The notes under the pieces: model-generated | What the model was told of the DNA's origin: nothing | The model's input: only the letters and a program-made list of their open reading frames with translations | The model's database searches: none | Program-made: the position numbers and the translations under genes | Assembly (NCBI RefSeq): GCF_024171895.1 | Contig: NZ_JAMTCQ010000009.1 | Coordinates: forward strand, 471,318 to 535,317 | From: Prauserella halophila | GTDB lineage: Bacteria; Actinomycetota; Actinomycetes; Mycobacteriales; Pseudonocardiaceae | Length of the DNA stretch: 64,000 nucleotides | Direction of reading: 5' to 3' | In this document: piece by piece, positions 51,701 to 62,338 of the stretch | Position numbering within the stretch: position 1 is the first letter of the stretch | How the letters are laid out: every line of letters begins with the position of its first letter

Positions 51701-52681
51701 TCAGGCACTGCCGTCGAACAGGCTCGTCACCGAGCCGTCCTCGAAGACCTCCTGGATCGCGCGCCCCAGCAGCGGAGCGATCGACAGCACGGTCATCGTC
51801 GGGAACCGCTTCTCCTCCGGAATCGGCAGCGTGTTCGTGACGATCACCTCGCGCGCCTTGGAGTTCGCGAGGCGCTCGGTCGCCGGGTCGGACAGAATGC
51901 CGTGCGTCGTGGCGATGACGACGTCGGAGGCACCCTGTTCGAGCAGCGCGTCGACGGCCTTGCTGATCGTGCCGCCGGTGTCGATCATGTCGTCGATCAG
52001 CACGCAGAGGCGGCCGTTGACATCGCCGACGACGCGGTTGGCCACCGCCTCGTTCGGTTTGTCCGGATCGCGCGTCTTGTGAATGAACGCGATCGGCCGG
52101 TCACCGAGCTGCTGGGCCCACTTCTCGGCGAGACGCACTCGGCCGGAGTCGGGGGAGACGACCGTGATGTCGTGGTCGCTGTAGTGCTCGTTGATGTAGT
52201 CGGCGAGCACGTTCTGGCCGTGCAGGTGGTCGACCGGGCCGTCGAAGAAGCCCTGGATCTGCGCGGTGTGCAGGTCGACGGTCAGGATGCGGTCGGCGCC
52301 CGCCGTCTTGAGCAGATCGGCAACCAGGCGCGCCGAGATCGGCTCACGGCCCTTGTGCTTCTTGTCCTGCCTCGAATACGGATAGAACGGCACGATCGCC
52401 GTGATGCGCTTGGCGCTGCCCCGCTTGAGCGCGTCGATCATGATCAGCTGTTCCATCAGCCACTCGTTGATCGGCGGGGAGAAGCTCTGGATGACGAAGG
52501 CGTCGGTGCCGCGCACGGACTCCTCGAAGCGGACGTAGATCTCGCCGTTCGCGAACGTGTGCACCGTCTGCGGGGTGACCGTCACATTGAGGTTCTTCGC
52601 GACCTCTTCGGCGAGCTCGACGTGTGAACGCCCCGAGAAAAGCATCAGGTTCTTCTTGGGCGTTCCGGACTTCGGACTCAT
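51701..52681 (-). CDS. prs: Ribose-phosphate pyrophosphokinase
   Basis: PRPP synthase (class I), 326 residues, making phosphoribosyl pyrophosphate for nucleotides, His, Trp and, in actinobacteria, decaprenyl-phosphoryl-arabinose. Motifs: [32 protein letters not shown], the flexible loop [38 protein letters not shown] and the PRPP loop [13 protein letters not shown]. The start ATG overlaps the glmU stop (ATGA). Confidence 0.96.
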   Translation of the reverse strand: MSPKSGTPKKNLMLFSGRSHVELAEEVAKNLNVTVTPQTVHTFANGEIYVRFEESVRGTDAFVIQSFSPPINEWLMEQLIMIDALKRGSAKRITAIVPFYPYSRQDKKHKGREPISARLVADLLKTAGADRILTVDLHTAQIQGFFDGPVDHLHGQNVLADYINEHYSDHDITVVSPDSGRVRLAEKWAQQLGDRPIAFIHKTRDPDKPNEAVANRVVGDVNGRLCVLIDDMIDTGGTISKAVDALLEQGASDVVIATTHGILSDPATERLANSKAREVIVTNTLPIPEEKRFPTMTVLSIAPLLGRAIQEVFEDGSVTSLFDGSA

Positions 52682-54150
52682 GCTGGCGACTCCCCGTCGG
52701 TGTCGGTTTCCTCCTGGCCGGCGGCGGCCTTCTCGGCGGCCTCCGCCGCTGGGGTACCCGGCCTGCGCCGCGGCACCCAGCCTTCGATGTTGCGCTGCGG
52801 TGTCCCCGACACCGCGAGCGCACCTGGCGGGACGTCCTCACGGATCACCGTGCCGGCGCCGCTGTAGGCACCGTCCCCCACGGTGACCGGGGCGACGAAC
52901 ATGGTGTCCGAGCCCGTGCGGACGTGCGAACCGATCGTGGTGTGGTGTTTGGCCGTACCGTCGTAGTTGACGAACACGCTCGAGGCACCGATGTTGCTGT
53001 GCCGGCCGATCGTCGCGTCACCGACGTAGGTCAGATGGGGCACCTTCGTACCGGTGCCGATGTCGGCCTTCTTCGTCTCGACGAACGTGCCGATCTTACC
53101 GGCCTCGCCCAGCTTCGTACCGGGGCGCAGATAGGCGAACGGCCCGACCGACGCGTCGTCGCCGATCACCGATTCGCTGCCGTGGGTGCGGACGACGCTC
53201 GCGCGCTCGCCCACGCGCACGTCCGTCAGTGTCGAGTCCGGTCCGACAGTCGCGGCGGTACCGACGGTCGTGCCGCCCCGCAGCTGCACGCCCGGCTCGA
53301 GGACGACGTCGCGGGAGAGCGTGACGTCGAGATCGATACGCGTGGAGGCCGGGTCGACGACCGTGACGCCCTCGCGCTGCCAGTGCGTGACGATGCGGCG
53401 GTTGAGTTCGGAGCCGAGCGTCGACAGCTGGACGCGGTCGTTGACCCCTTCCGTCAACCACGGATCGGCCACGGGCTGCGCGCCGACCCGGCGACCGTCG
53501 CCGCGGGCGATCCCGAGGATGTCGGTGAGGTAGAGCTCGCCCTGGGAGTTGTCGGTCGACAGCCGCGACAGGCCGTCGGCCAGGACCGCGGCGTCGAAGG
53601 CGTACACCCCGGAGTTGATCTCGGGGATGGTGCGCTGGGTCTCGTCGGCGTCCTTGTGCTCGACGATCCCGGTGACGGCGCCCTCGTTGTCCCGGAGGAT
53701 CCGGCCGTATCCCGACGGATCGTCGAGTATCGAGGTGAGCACGGTGACGGCGTTGCCCTCGCGCTCGTGCGCGGTGAGGAACTCCGTCAGGGTCGGGGTG
53801 TCGAGCAGCGGAACGTCGCCGTAAGTGACCAGAACCGTGCCGGTGTTGCCGGAGGGGAGCGCCTCGAGTGCGCAGCGCACCGCGTGGCCGGTGCCACGTT
53901 GCTCCTCCTGTACCGCCGTTTTGACCGTGCGGCCGACCGCATCGGCGACGGCGCCGAGATGGGATCCGACCGCGTCGCGGCCGTGCCCGATGACGACCAC
54001 GAGCTCATCGGGGCCGAGTCCTGCGGCGGCCCGGACGGCGTGTTCGACAAGGGGGCGCCCGGCGATCGGGTGCAGCACCTTCGGAAGGTCCGAACGCATG
54101 CGGGTGCCCTCGCCCGCAGCGAGGACGACTGTACTGAGCGGCCCGGTCAC
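52678..54150 (-). CDS. glmU: Bifunctional GlmU (UDP-GlcNAc synthesis)
   Basis: Acetylates glucosamine-1-phosphate and transfers UMP to it, giving UDP-GlcNAc for peptidoglycan. It is 490 residues long. N-terminal uridyltransferase: [38 protein letters not shown] and [12 protein letters not shown]-terminal left-handed helix acetyltransferase: [52 protein letters not shown] and SGAGTVI. A disordered tail, as in mycobacterial GlmU, ends the protein. The start is GTG 54150 after GAGGAG; an in-frame ATG at 54186 is less likely. Confidence 0.95.
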   Translation of the reverse strand: MTGPLSTVVLAAGEGTRMRSDLPKVLHPIAGRPLVEHAVRAAAGLGPDELVVVIGHGRDAVGSHLGAVADAVGRTVKTAVQEEQRGTGHAVRCALEALPSGNTGTVLVTYGDVPLLDTPTLTEFLTAHEREGNAVTVLTSILDDPSGYGRILRDNEGAVTGIVEHKDADETQRTIPEINSGVYAFDAAVLADGLSRLSTDNSQGELYLTDILGIARGDGRRVGAQPVADPWLTEGVNDRVQLSTLGSELNRRIVTHWQREGVTVVDPASTRIDLDVTLSRDVVLEPGVQLRGGTTVGTAATVGPDSTLTDVRVGERASVVRTHGSESVIGDDASVGPFAYLRPGTKLGEAGKIGTFVETKKADIGTGTKVPHLTYVGDATIGRHSNIGASSVFVNYDGTAKHHTTIGSHVRTGSDTMFVAPVTVGDGAYSGAGTVIREDVPPGALAVSGTPQRNIEGWVPRRRPGTPAAEAAEKAAAGQEETDTDGESPA

Positions 54151-54214
54151 GGCACTCCTCGGGATTCGCCGGGAAAGGGGATTCACCGGAGGTTAATCCG
54201 GCCGGTCAACGATC

Positions 54215-56074
54215 CTACGTCGGTTCCCCGGCTCCGGACGTGGGGCCGTCCCCTGTTGCGGTCTCCGTTTCGCCGTCCGGCTGTACGCATGCGGCGACCT
54301 GGTTTCCGCCCCGGCGTTTCGCCTGGTACATGGCGGCGTCGGCGCGGGAGAGGACTTCTTCGCCACGCTCGCCCGCCCGGAGGGCTACCAGGCCGACCGA
54401 CAGCGTCACGCCGTGCGACAGGTGCCGCGGTAGTTCGTCGACGGCCGCCACCGCGCGGTTCATGGCCTGTTGGGCCGCCGCCAGCGTCGCGCCCGGCAGC
54501 AGTGCGACGAATTCGTCTCCGCCGTAGCGGGCCACGATGTCGTCGCCGCGCAGCGAGTCGCGGAGCGTGCTGGCAACCACCCGGAGCACGTCGTCGCCGT
54601 CGGCGTGGGAGCGCTGGTCGTTGACTCCTTTGAATCCGTCCAGGTCGATCAGTGCCACGGCGAGCGGTTCGGTCGCGGTCGACGTGGCGAACCCGTGGAG
54701 ACGTCTGTCGAGCGCGCGGCGGTTGGGCAGGCCGGTCAGCGGATCCTGCAGTGCCTGCTGCGTGATCGCACCGTGTGCGGCCGACAGCCGTTCGTGTTCG
54801 CGGCGGGTGTCGAGCGCGGCGCTCTGTGACTCGCGCATGGACCACAGTTCCGCTTCGAGCGCGCCAGCGTAGTCGGCCAGCTGTGCCCGCGGTTCGCCGA
54901 TGTCGTAGCGGTCGGCGAACCGGGCGAGCTCGTGGATGAGGCCGATGCGCATCGACGGCTGCGGGTACTCCTCGGGAATGTGGTGGCGATCCTCCATGAG
55001 CAGCCGGAACGCCTCGTCGTGTTCGCCGATCGACTCCAGACAGCGGGCCAGCGCGATCGCCAGCAGCGGGTTGTCGTACGGGTACACGGGCGTGGCCCGG
55101 AGGCTGCGGAGCCGATCGATGTGCGCGTCGCTGGGGGCGGCGAGTGCCAGCGCGGACGCCAGCGACGCGACCTGGTCGACCGCGGCCACCCCGGCGTGAC
55201 GGGGGAACAGCGACTCGGCGAACGGTGCCTCGACGGCGATCGCCATCGAGGCGGCCGTGCGGAACCGCTCGCCCGCTTCGTCGCTGCGGCCGACCCGTTC
55301 GAGCCGCAGCCCCCAGCCGAGCAGCATCTTCACGCGGTTCATCAGCAGCATCGTGATCTCGTGCGGCCCCGCGCTGTCGCGGACGGCCTGGTGGGCACGG
55401 GTGATCACCTCTTCGGCGACCTCGTAGACGCCGAGCTGGTTGAGCACGATCCAGCAGTCGTTGAGGGCGGTCGAGAGCAGCCTGTCCCAGGCGCGCCTGC
55501 CCAGTCCCAGTTCCTGTGACGGTGGATCGTCGAGCAACGCCAGTGCCCTGGCGATCTCCGTCAGCGCCGCGTCGTCGTGACCCGCGAGTACGAGGCGGCG
55601 ACCACGGAGGGCGTGTGCGTCCGCACGCAGCAGCGTCGCACCGTGCCTGCTCGTGTGGGCGAGCATCTCGTCGAGTTGACGTCCCGCCTGGTCGGCGGCG
55701 CTCGCGCTGATGAGCCGCGACAGTGCCGCGGCGCGCAGCATCTGGGCGACGATCAGTGGTTCACCGCGCCGCTGGGTCTCGTGGAGCAGCTTGTCGACTC
55801 TGGTGATGATCTCCTGCTGCTCGTGCTTCTCGCTGCGTTGGACGAGAGCGATCAGTTCGCGGGCACGCCCGAGCAGCCAGGCGTCGGTCTTGTCACCGAG
55901 TGCCGGTGCGGGATCCTGCGGCGTCGTTCCGGCGGCGGGTGTACTCGAGTCCGCTGGGAACCCGGCGCCTGCGGCCGCAGTGGATGAGCCCGCGCCGCGT
56001 TCGGCGGCCACGCCGCCGGGGGCGACGTCGGGTTCGGCCGCGACCTTGGACTCTTCGCCGTCCAGCGGACACAC
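54215..56074 (-). CDS. TPR-like/GGDEF diguanylate cyclase
   Basis: Cytosolic protein of 619 residues without membrane helices. After a low-complexity leader (about 60 residues) comes a long helical region (about 65-430) with TPR-like helices (for example HDDAALTEIARALALLDD and ESIGEHDEAFRLLMEDRH). A GGDEF domain follows (about 440-600), with QDPLTGLPNRRALDRRL, DLDGFKGVND and ARYGGDEFVALL. An RGDD five residues before GGDEF is a product-inhibition I-site. All residues expected for c-di-GMP synthesis look present. The start is GTG 56074, 30 bp from the tRNA gene. No EAL domain or partner is nearby. Confidence 0.88.
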   Translation of the reverse strand: MCPLDGEESKVAAEPDVAPGGVAAERGAGSSTAAAGAGFPADSSTPAAGTTPQDPAPALGDKTDAWLLGRARELIALVQRSEKHEQQEIITRVDKLLHETQRRGEPLIVAQMLRAAALSRLISASAADQAGRQLDEMLAHTSRHGATLLRADAHALRGRRLVLAGHDDAALTEIARALALLDDPPSQELGLGRRAWDRLLSTALNDCWIVLNQLGVYEVAEEVITRAHQAVRDSAGPHEITMLLMNRVKMLLGWGLRLERVGRSDEAGERFRTAASMAIAVEAPFAESLFPRHAGVAAVDQVASLASALALAAPSDAHIDRLRSLRATPVYPYDNPLLAIALARCLESIGEHDEAFRLLMEDRHHIPEEYPQPSMRIGLIHELARFADRYDIGEPRAQLADYAGALEAELWSMRESQSAALDTRREHERLSAAHGAITQQALQDPLTGLPNRRALDRRLHGFATSTATEPLAVALIDLDGFKGVNDQRSHADGDDVLRVVASTLRDSLRGDDIVARYGGDEFVALLPGATLAAAQQAMNRAVAAVDELPRHLSHGVTLSVGLVALRAGERGEEVLSRADAAMYQAKRRGGNQVAACVQPDGETETATGDGPTSGAGEPT

Positions 56075-56103
56075 ACCCCCTGGGCTGCCGGGACTCCGCT
56101 CTG

Positions 56104-56174
56104 CTCCGCCGCCAGGGCTCGAACCTGGACTTTCAGAACCAAAATCTGAAGTGCTGCCATTACACTACGGCGGA
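56104..56174 (-). tRNA. tRNA-Gln (TTG)
   Basis: A cloverleaf can be drawn on the minus strand. The acceptor is TCCGCCG with CGGCGGA, and the anticodon arm is TCAGA-TTTTGGT-TCTGA with anticodon TTG (reads CAA). The T arm is CCAGG-TTCGAGC-CCTGG. The CCA end is not encoded. It lies just upstream of the GGDEF gene on the same strand. Confidence 0.9.
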
Positions 56175-56269
56175 TTGCGCCTGGTCAGGATATCCACTGC
56201 AGGTTGCACGCTGCGCGCAGGTCCGGGGGTGAGTTTTCGCCTCTCCCCCGATCGGGAAACCTCCTGTAC

Positions 56270-56295
56270 CGTAACTTACGCAATCGTAGGTTACG
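56270..56295. promoter_or_regulatory. Palindromic operator upstream of the desaturase
   Basis: GTAACTTACG and CGTAGGTTAC (56271-56280 and 56285-56294), flanked by C and G, form a near-perfect dyad around CAAT, 76 bp before the desaturase ATG. The form suits a TetR-family dimer. The nearest candidate is the TetR gene at 57346, with a fatty acid-type ligand plausible. Confidence 0.6.
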
Positions 56296-56370
56296 TGACC
56301 CTGTTCCGTCACCGGCGTTGGTTCGCTCCTGCCGCGGTGACGGCGGTCCTCGTGGAAAGAAGTGACGTGC

Positions 56371-57315
56371 ATGACGGCAACTCTGGACGCGGACGAAACA
56401 CCGACGCCCGGCCGTAAGCCGATCCTCGACGGCCAGCGCACCCCCGGTGTCCAGTTCGCGGTCTACTTCGGCGTGCTGACTCCGCTGGTAGCGCTGATCG
56501 CCGCGGTCCCCTTCGCGTGGGGCTGGGGGCTCTCGTGGGTCGATGTCGGTCTTTTCGTCGTGTTCTACGCCTTCTCCGGTCTCGGCATCACCGTCGGCTT
56601 TCACCGGTACTTCACGCACGGCTCGTTCAAGGCGAAGCCGTGGCTCCGGGCGCTGCTGGCCATTGCGGGCAGTAGCGCGGTGCAGGGGCCGGTGATCACC
56701 TGGGTTGCGGATCACCGCAGGCATCACGCGTTCTCCGATCGCGAGGGCGATCCGCATTCGCCGTGGCTGTTCGGTACGACCCCGGCGGCCGTGGCGAAGG
56801 GTTTCTGGCACGCCCACATGGGTTGGCTGTTCCAGCGGGACCAGAGCAATCACGAACGGTTCGCACCCGACCTGCTCAAGGACAAGGCCATCAGCAGGAT
56901 CGACAGGATGTTCGGACTGTGGACGCTGCTCAGCTTCGTCCTGCCGGGCATCATCGGCGGCCTCGTCACCTGGTCCCTGTGGGGCTTCGTGACTGGGTGC
57001 TTCTGGGCAGGCCTGGTGCGGGTCTGCGTGCTGCACCACGTGACCTGGTCGGTGAACTCGATCTGTCACATGCTCGGGGAGCGGCCGTTCAGTGCCCGTG
57101 ACCGCTCGGCCAACTTCTGGCCGTTGGCGATCGCCTCGTTCGGCGAGTCGTGGCACAACCTCCACCACGCCGACCCGACGTCCGCCCGGCACGGTGTCCA
57201 GCGCGGACAGATCGACATCTCCGCCCGTGTGATCTGGATGTTCGAGAAGTTCGGCTGGGCGCACAAGGTCCGCTGGCCGACGGCCAAGCGGCTGGAGAAG
57301 CTCTCGACCGCGTGA
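56371..57315 (+). CDS. Acyl-CoA delta-9-type fatty acid desaturase
   Basis: Integral membrane di-iron desaturase, about 314 residues, introducing a double bond in acyl chains. Three histidine boxes are intact: GFHRYFTHGSF, DHRRHHAFSD and ESWHNLHHADP. Four hydrophobic segments flank them (AVYFGVLTPLVALIAAVPFA, VGLFVVFYAFSGLGITVG and a later pair). This is the SCD1/DesA3-like class that needs an oxidoreductase partner, none of which is nearby. ATG 56371 is preferred over GTG 56362. TetR follows 30 bp downstream. Confidence 0.92.
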   Translation: MTATLDADETPTPGRKPILDGQRTPGVQFAVYFGVLTPLVALIAAVPFAWGWGLSWVDVGLFVVFYAFSGLGITVGFHRYFTHGSFKAKPWLRALLAIAGSSAVQGPVITWVADHRRHHAFSDREGDPHSPWLFGTTPAAVAKGFWHAHMGWLFQRDQSNHERFAPDLLKDKAISRIDRMFGLWTLLSFVLPGIIGGLVTWSLWGFVTGCFWAGLVRVCVLHHVTWSVNSICHMLGERPFSARDRSANFWPLAIASFGESWHNLHHADPTSARHGVQRGQIDISARVIWMFEKFGWAHKVRWPTAKRLEKLSTA

Positions 57316-57345
57316 GCATGACCGGGTGCCTGTACGGTTCGGCAA

Positions 57346-58023
57346 ATGGCAGGTCGACGGCGCGCTAAGCGAGACGCGGCCGCCGCGGGGACTCAGCCGG
57401 ATGCCCCCGCGGTGGCGCGTGTGCGCATGACGGGCACCGAGCGCAGGCAACAGCTGCTGAACGTCGCTCGGACACTGTTCGCGGAGAAGGGCTACGACGG
57501 CACGTCCGTCGAGGAGATCGCGCGGCGCGCGAACGTCTCCAAGCCCGTGGTGTACGAGCATTTCGGTGGGAAGGAAGGCGTCTACGCGGTCGTTGTGGAC
57601 CGCGAGGCCCAGGCGATTCTCGACCGCATGGTGTCGAGTCTGCACGCGGATCATCCGCGGGCGATGCTCGAGCAGGCGGCGAGTGCCCTGCTCGGTTATG
57701 TCGACGAATCGCACGAGGGTTTTCGCATCCTGGTGCGGGATTCCCCGGTCGCGAGTTCGACGGGCACGTTCTCGACACTGCTCAACGACATCGCCAGCCA
57801 GGTCGAGGACATCTTCGGCGAGGAGTTCTCGGCGCGGGGATACGACGGCAAGCTCGCACCCCTGTACGCGCAGGCTCTCGTCGGCATGGTGGCGCTCACG
57901 GGGCAGTGGTGGCTCGATGCGCACAAGCCGAAGCGGGACGAGGTGGTCGCGCATTTGGTGAACCTCGCGTGGAACGGCCTGTCGAACCTCGAACACAGGC
58001 CGAAGCTGCGAGTGGGTGAGTGA
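57346..58023 (+). CDS. TetR-family regulator
   Basis: Regulator of 225 residues: a basic, disordered leader, then the TetR helix-turn-helix (RRQQLLNVARTLFAEKGYDG, TSVEEIARRANVSKPVVYEHF) and a ligand-binding domain. It sits where Rv1019 lies in M. tuberculosis, directly before mfd. The upstream desaturase with a palindromic operator makes a fatty acid-responsive role likely. The start is ATG 57346. Confidence 0.9.
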   Translation: MAGRRRAKRDAAAAGTQPDAPAVARVRMTGTERRQQLLNVARTLFAEKGYDGTSVEEIARRANVSKPVVYEHFGGKEGVYAVVVDREAQAILDRMVSSLHADHPRAMLEQAASALLGYVDESHEGFRILVRDSPVASSTGTFSTLLNDIASQVEDIFGEEFSARGYDGKLAPLYAQALVGMVALTGQWWLDAHKPKRDEVVAHLVNLAWNGLSNLEHRPKLRVGE

Positions 58024-58191
58024 ACCGGTCCGTGTCCGGGCGGCCGCGGGCCGAGGCGCCGACGACGGCCGGCCACGGCCCGGGACGTAGGCTGGAAACC
58101 GGAACCCCGTAGTTCGACGATTCGAGTGCCTGTGCCGGGTTTTCTCCGGGCACAGGCCTGTCCGCGCGTTCGCACCCGAGGGAGACACGCC

Positions 58192-61100
58192 GTGTCCCAG
58201 CCGACGTTGGCCGGTTTGTTGTCGGCCGTCCTGCCCGATCCCGCCCTGCGCACGGTTCTCGAGCGTGCGGGTGCCCCGCTGCTCGATCTGGACGGTGCGC
58301 CGGCGACCCGGCAGCTCGTGCTCGCCGCACTCGCGTCGGACGAGGGTGCCGGCAAGCCGGTGCTGGCGGTCACCGCGACCGGTCGCGAAGCCGAGGAGCT
58401 CACGGCGGCGCTCGGGAGCCTGCTCGGCGAGGACGTCGTTGCCGACTTCCCGTCGTGGGAGACCCTGCCGCACGAGCGGTTGTCGCCGCGGGCGGACACG
58501 GTCGGCACCCGACTGGCTGTGCTGCACCGGCTCGCTCAGCCCGGTTACGGCGGACTCCGCGTCGTCGTCGCGACGGTGCGCAGCCTCATCCAGCCGATGG
58601 CACCCGGTCTCGGATCGCTGGCCCCGGTCGAGCTCGAGGTCGGCGAAGAGCTCGACTTCGAAGGCGTGCTCGAGCGGCTCGTCGAGCTCGCCTACACGCG
58701 TGTCGACATGGTCGAGAAGCGTGGCGAGTTCGCGGTGCGCGGCGGCATACTCGACGTCTTCGCACCGACCGACGAACACCCGCACCGGGTCGAGTTCTGG
58801 GGTGACGAGGTCAGTGAGATCCGCGCGTTCTCCGTCGCGGACCAGCGTTCGCTTCCGGGCGAGATTCCCCGGGCGGTCGCGTCGCCCTGCCGGGAATTGC
58901 TGCTGACCGGCGACGTCAAGGCCCGAGCCGCCGAACTGGCCGAAGAGCATGCGACCGACGCGCAGCTCGCCGAGATCCTCACCAAGCTCGCGGACGGAAT
59001 CCCGTCGGAGGGCATGGAGTCGCTGATCCCGGTGCTGTGTGAGGGCGAGCTCGAACTGCTCACCGACGCGATGCCGGAGGGCACACACGTCGTGCTCTGC
59101 GATCCGGAGAAGGTCCGTGCGCGGGCCGCCGATCTGGTGCGTACGGGACAGGAATTCCTCGAAGCCTCGTGGACGTCCGCCGCCGACGGTGGGCGGGCTC
59201 CCATCGATCTCGGTGCGTCGGCCTACCGGGGACTCGGCGAGGTACGCACGCACGCGACCGAGTCGGGGCGTGCCTGGTGGACGCTGTCGCAGCTGACCAG
59301 TGAGGGCGACGCGGTTCACATCGCGGTCGACCAGGCACCCGCTTATCACGGTGAGCTCGAGAAGGTCGTCACGGACCTGCGGGCGCACACGGCGGCCGGT
59401 GGTTCGGCCGTGGTCGTCGTTGCGGGCTCGGGTACGGCACAGCGGGCCGTCGAACAGTTGTCGGCGGGCGACGTGCCCGCCACCTATGCCGAGTCGCTCG
59501 GCGAACAGCCGAGGTCCGGCGTCGTCACGGTCACCCGCGGCGCGATCACCGGCGGGTTCGTCGCGCCGGGGAGCTCCGTTGTCGTGCTGAGCGAGTCGGA
59601 CATCACCGGACGCGGTGCGGCCGTCGCGCGGACCGGGCGCGACCTGAACACGAAGATGCCCTCCCGGCGCCGCAATGCGGTGGATCCGCTCGCGCTGAAG
59701 CCGGGTGACTACGTCGTGCACGACCAGCACGGCATCGGCAAGTTCGTCGAGATGGTCCAGCGCACCATCGGTGGGGCGACGCGCGAGTACCTCGTACTCG
59801 AGTACGCCGCGTCCAAGCGGGGCCATCCCGGAGACCGCCTGTTCGTGCCGACCGACCAGCTCGACGAGGTCTCCCGTTACGTCGGCGGCGAGCTGCCCAC
59901 GGTGAACAAGCTCGGCGGCTCCGACTGGAAGAACACGAAGGCGAAGGCCCGCAAGGCGGTCAAGGAGATCGCCGCCGAACTGGTGCAGCTCTACGCTGCG
60001 AGACAGTCGGCGCCCGGCCATACGTTCGGTCCGGATTCGCCGTGGCAGAACGAGCTGGAGGACGCGTTCCCGTTCGTCGAGACGAACGACCAGCTGGGGG
60101 CCATCGACGAGGTCAAGGGCGACATGGAGCGCAGCGTCCCCATGGACCGGGTGATCTGCGGCGACGTCGGGTACGGCAAAACCGAGATCGCGGTGCGTGC
60201 CGCGTTCAAGGCGGTACAGGACGGCAAACAGGTCGTGGTGCTCGTGCCCACGACGTTGTTGGCCCAACAGCACCTCAACACGTTCACCGAGCGGATGGGC
60301 TCCTTCCCGGTGACCATCCGCGGCATGTCGCGGTTCACCGAGCCCGCCGAGGCGGACAAGACGCTCGAGGGGCTCGCGGCCGGCGAGATCGACATCGTCA
60401 TCGGCACGCACCGGCTGTTGCAGACCGGCGTGCGGTACAAGGACCTCGGCCTGGTGATCGTCGATGAGGAACAGCGGTTCGGTGTCGAGCACAAGGAGCA
60501 CATCAAGGCGCTGCGCACACACGTCGACGTGCTGACCATGTCGGCGACGCCGATCCCTCGGACCCTCGAGATGAGCATGGCGGGGATTCGCGAGATGTCG
60601 ACGATTCTCACGCCGCCCGAGGACCGTCACCCGATCCTGACCTATGTCGGCGCGTACGACGACAAGCAGGTGTCTGCAGCCATCCGGCGTGAGCTGCTGC
60701 GTGACGGCCAGGTGTTCTTCGTGCACAACCGGGTCTCGTCGATCGAGAAGGCCGCGACGCGGCTGCGTGAACTGGTGCCCGAGGCGCGGATCGTGACGGC
60801 TCACGGACAGATGCCGGAACACAAACTGGAACAGATCATCCAGGGTTTCTGGCGGCGGGACTTCGACGTGCTGGTCTGTACCACCATCGTCGAGACCGGG
60901 CTGGACATTTCGAACGCCAACACGCTGATCGTGGAGCGCGGCGACATGATGGGCCTGGCACAGCTGCACCAGCTCCGGGGCCGTGTCGGCCGCGGCAGGG
61001 AGCGCGGCTACGCGTACTTCCTGTATCCGCCCGAGAAACCGCTCACCGAGACGGCCCACGACCGGCTGGCCACCATCGCCCAGAACACCGAGCTCGGTGC

Positions 61101-61758
61101 CGGTATGGCGGTGGCCATGAAGGACCTCGAGATCCGTGGTGCGGGCAACATCCTGGGTGCCGAGCAGTCCGGGCACATCGCCGGTGTCGGTTTCGATCTG
61201 TACGTCCGGCTGGTGGGCGAGGCGGTCGACGCCTTCCGGCGGAGCGCCGGTGACGAGTCGGCCGAGGAGGAGGCACCGGCCGAGGTTCGGGTGGACCTTC
61301 CCGTCGACGCTCATCTGCCGCACGACTACGTGCCCGGTGAGCGGTTGCGGCTCGAGGCCTACCGCAAGATCGCGGCTGCGACGGACCAGTCCGAATTGGA
61401 CGGCGTGCTGGACGAGCTGGTGGACCGCTACGGACAACCGCCGGAGGCGGTGCGCAGGCTGCTTGCGGTGGCCGCCTTCCGGCAGACGTGCCGCAAGGCG
61501 GGCGTGACCGAGGTGACGGTCCAGGGCAACACGGTCCGCTTCACGCCGCTGCCGCTGGGGGATTCGCAGTTGGTACGGCTGAAGCGGCTCTATCCCAAGG
61601 CCACGTACAAGGCGGTGACGCACACGGTGTCGGTGCCGAAGCCGACGGAGGGGCCTGCGGGCGGCCGGATCGGTGCACCGCCGCTGCGCGACGAGGCGTT
61701 GCTGGATTGGTGCGGCAACCTTCTGACGTCGATGACGCAACAGCCCGCGGCGGTGTGA
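58192..61758 (+). CDS. mfd: Transcription-repair coupling factor Mfd
   Basis: DNA translocase that removes stalled RNA polymerase and recruits UvrA; 1188 residues, normal size. The UvrB-like N-terminal module includes [20 protein letters not shown]. The RNA polymerase interaction domain follows ([17 protein letters not shown], about 505-560). The motor has [20 protein letters not shown] (Walker A Lys663), [12 protein letters not shown] (from 758), [13 protein letters not shown] and [19 protein letters not shown]-terminal D7-type domain closes it. The start is GTG 58192 after GAGGGAG; an upstream in-frame ATG at 58126 adds a non-conserved leader. Confidence 0.96.
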   Translation: MSQPTLAGLLSAVLPDPALRTVLERAGAPLLDLDGAPATRQLVLAALASDEGAGKPVLAVTATGREAEELTAALGSLLGEDVVADFPSWETLPHERLSPRADTVGTRLAVLHRLAQPGYGGLRVVVATVRSLIQPMAPGLGSLAPVELEVGEELDFEGVLERLVELAYTRVDMVEKRGEFAVRGGILDVFAPTDEHPHRVEFWGDEVSEIRAFSVADQRSLPGEIPRAVASPCRELLLTGDVKARAAELAEEHATDAQLAEILTKLADGIPSEGMESLIPVLCEGELELLTDAMPEGTHVVLCDPEKVRARAADLVRTGQEFLEASWTSAADGGRAPIDLGASAYRGLGEVRTHATESGRAWWTLSQLTSEGDAVHIAVDQAPAYHGELEKVVTDLRAHTAAGGSAVVVVAGSGTAQRAVEQLSAGDVPATYAESLGEQPRSGVVTVTRGAITGGFVAPGSSVVVLSESDITGRGAAVARTGRDLNTKMPSRRRNAVDPLALKPGDYVVHDQHGIGKFVEMVQRTIGGATREYLVLEYAASKRGHPGDRLFVPTDQLDEVSRYVGGELPTVNKLGGSDWKNTKAKARKAVKEIAAELVQLYAARQSAPGHTFGPDSPWQNELEDAFPFVETNDQLGAIDEVKGDMERSVPMDRVICGDVGYGKTEIAVRAAFKAVQDGKQVVVLVPTTLLAQQHLNTFTERMGSFPVTIRGMSRFTEPAEADKTLEGLAAGEIDIVIGTHRLLQTGVRYKDLGLVIVDEEQRFGVEHKEHIKALRTHVDVLTMSATPIPRTLEMSMAGIREMSTILTPPEDRHPILTYVGAYDDKQVSAAIRRELLRDGQVFFVHNRVSSIEKAATRLRELVPEARIVTAHGQMPEHKLEQIIQGFWRRDFDVLVCTTIVETGLDISNANTLIVERGDMMGLAQLHQLRGRVGRGRERGYAYFLYPPEKPLTETAHDRLATIAQNTELGAGMAVAMKDLEIRGAGNILGAEQSGHIAGVGFDLYVRLVGEAVDAFRRSAGDESAEEEAPAEVRVDLPVDAHLPHDYVPGERLRLEAYRKIAAATDQSELDGVLDELVDRYGQPPEAVRRLLAVAAFRQTCRKAGVTEVTVQGNTVRFTPLPLGDSQLVRLKRLYPKATYKAVTHTVSVPKPTEGPAGGRIGAPPLRDEALLDWCGNLLTSMTQQPAAV

Positions 61759-62338
61759 GCACGTCCGATGCCTGCCGCCGGTGCGTGCGCGGCAGCAGTC
61801 GACCGATGTGTCCACCGTTTCGAACGTGAGGTCGTTCCTGGTCGACCTTCGGGATTGGGTCATGGCTCAACGATAATCCGAAATCGAAATCAGCAAAATT
61901 CCCTGAAATGACGGTTCTTGCCGGAAACAATTCGACACTCGTGACACGTGTGGCGCCGTCCGGAGTCGACGGAACACGACGGAATTCGTTGCGCGCCAAC
62001 GGATTCAGGGGTGCGGCCGAGTGTCAACCACGGCTGCCACGGTGCGGCCGCTCCTGCGACTCGGCGCGCCGGGGCGGGGCGCCGTTCCGAAGTCACGAGC
62101 CACGAGTCACGAGCCACGAGCCACGAGTCGCCTCGTCACGAATCGCGCCGTGACGGCGACGCCACGAGACGCCACGAGACGCCACGAGACGCCACGAGAC
62201 GCCACGAGACGCCACGAGACGCCACGAACGGTGCCGCTGCGAGCTCCGGCACCGCGGCCGCGGTGAGTTTCCGGTTTCCGGGAGGATGTCGCGCCCGTGG
62301 TTGCGTCGGACGGTGGGGGATGTGCGAGGCTCACGCCT
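61759..62338. other. Non-coding stretch after mfd
   Basis: About 580 bp without a recognised gene. It has a hairpin just after mfd (CTGCCGC with GCGGCAG, 61772-61795, possible terminator), an AT-rich patch near 61870-61930 that stands out from the surroundings, a degenerate CACGAGT-type repeat (about 62098-62130) and a regular 10-bp tandem repeat (62161-62227). Confidence 0.6.
62161..62227. repeat. 10-bp tandem repeat GCCACGAGAC
   Basis: Six identical copies of GCCACGAGAC (62161-62220) and a partial seventh, preceded by diverged CACGAGTC/CACGAGCC copies. The period is close to one DNA helical turn. It lies about 110 bp upstream of the SurA-like gene. Confidence 0.9.

Noticed and set aside
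51117-52082. Long open frame between rplY and prs continuing opposite prs
   Set aside because: Translation is low-complexity and its 3' part is antisense to the clearly coding prs gene.
56185-61863. 1892-codon open frame on the minus strand across desaturase, TetR and mfd
   Set aside because: It mirrors three clear genes; its composition is Arg/Asp/His-rich low complexity and there is no start context or domain. Treated as a GC-driven shadow.
62098-62227. CRISPR-like array
   Set aside because: The repeats are contiguous 10-mers without spacers and no cas genes are present.
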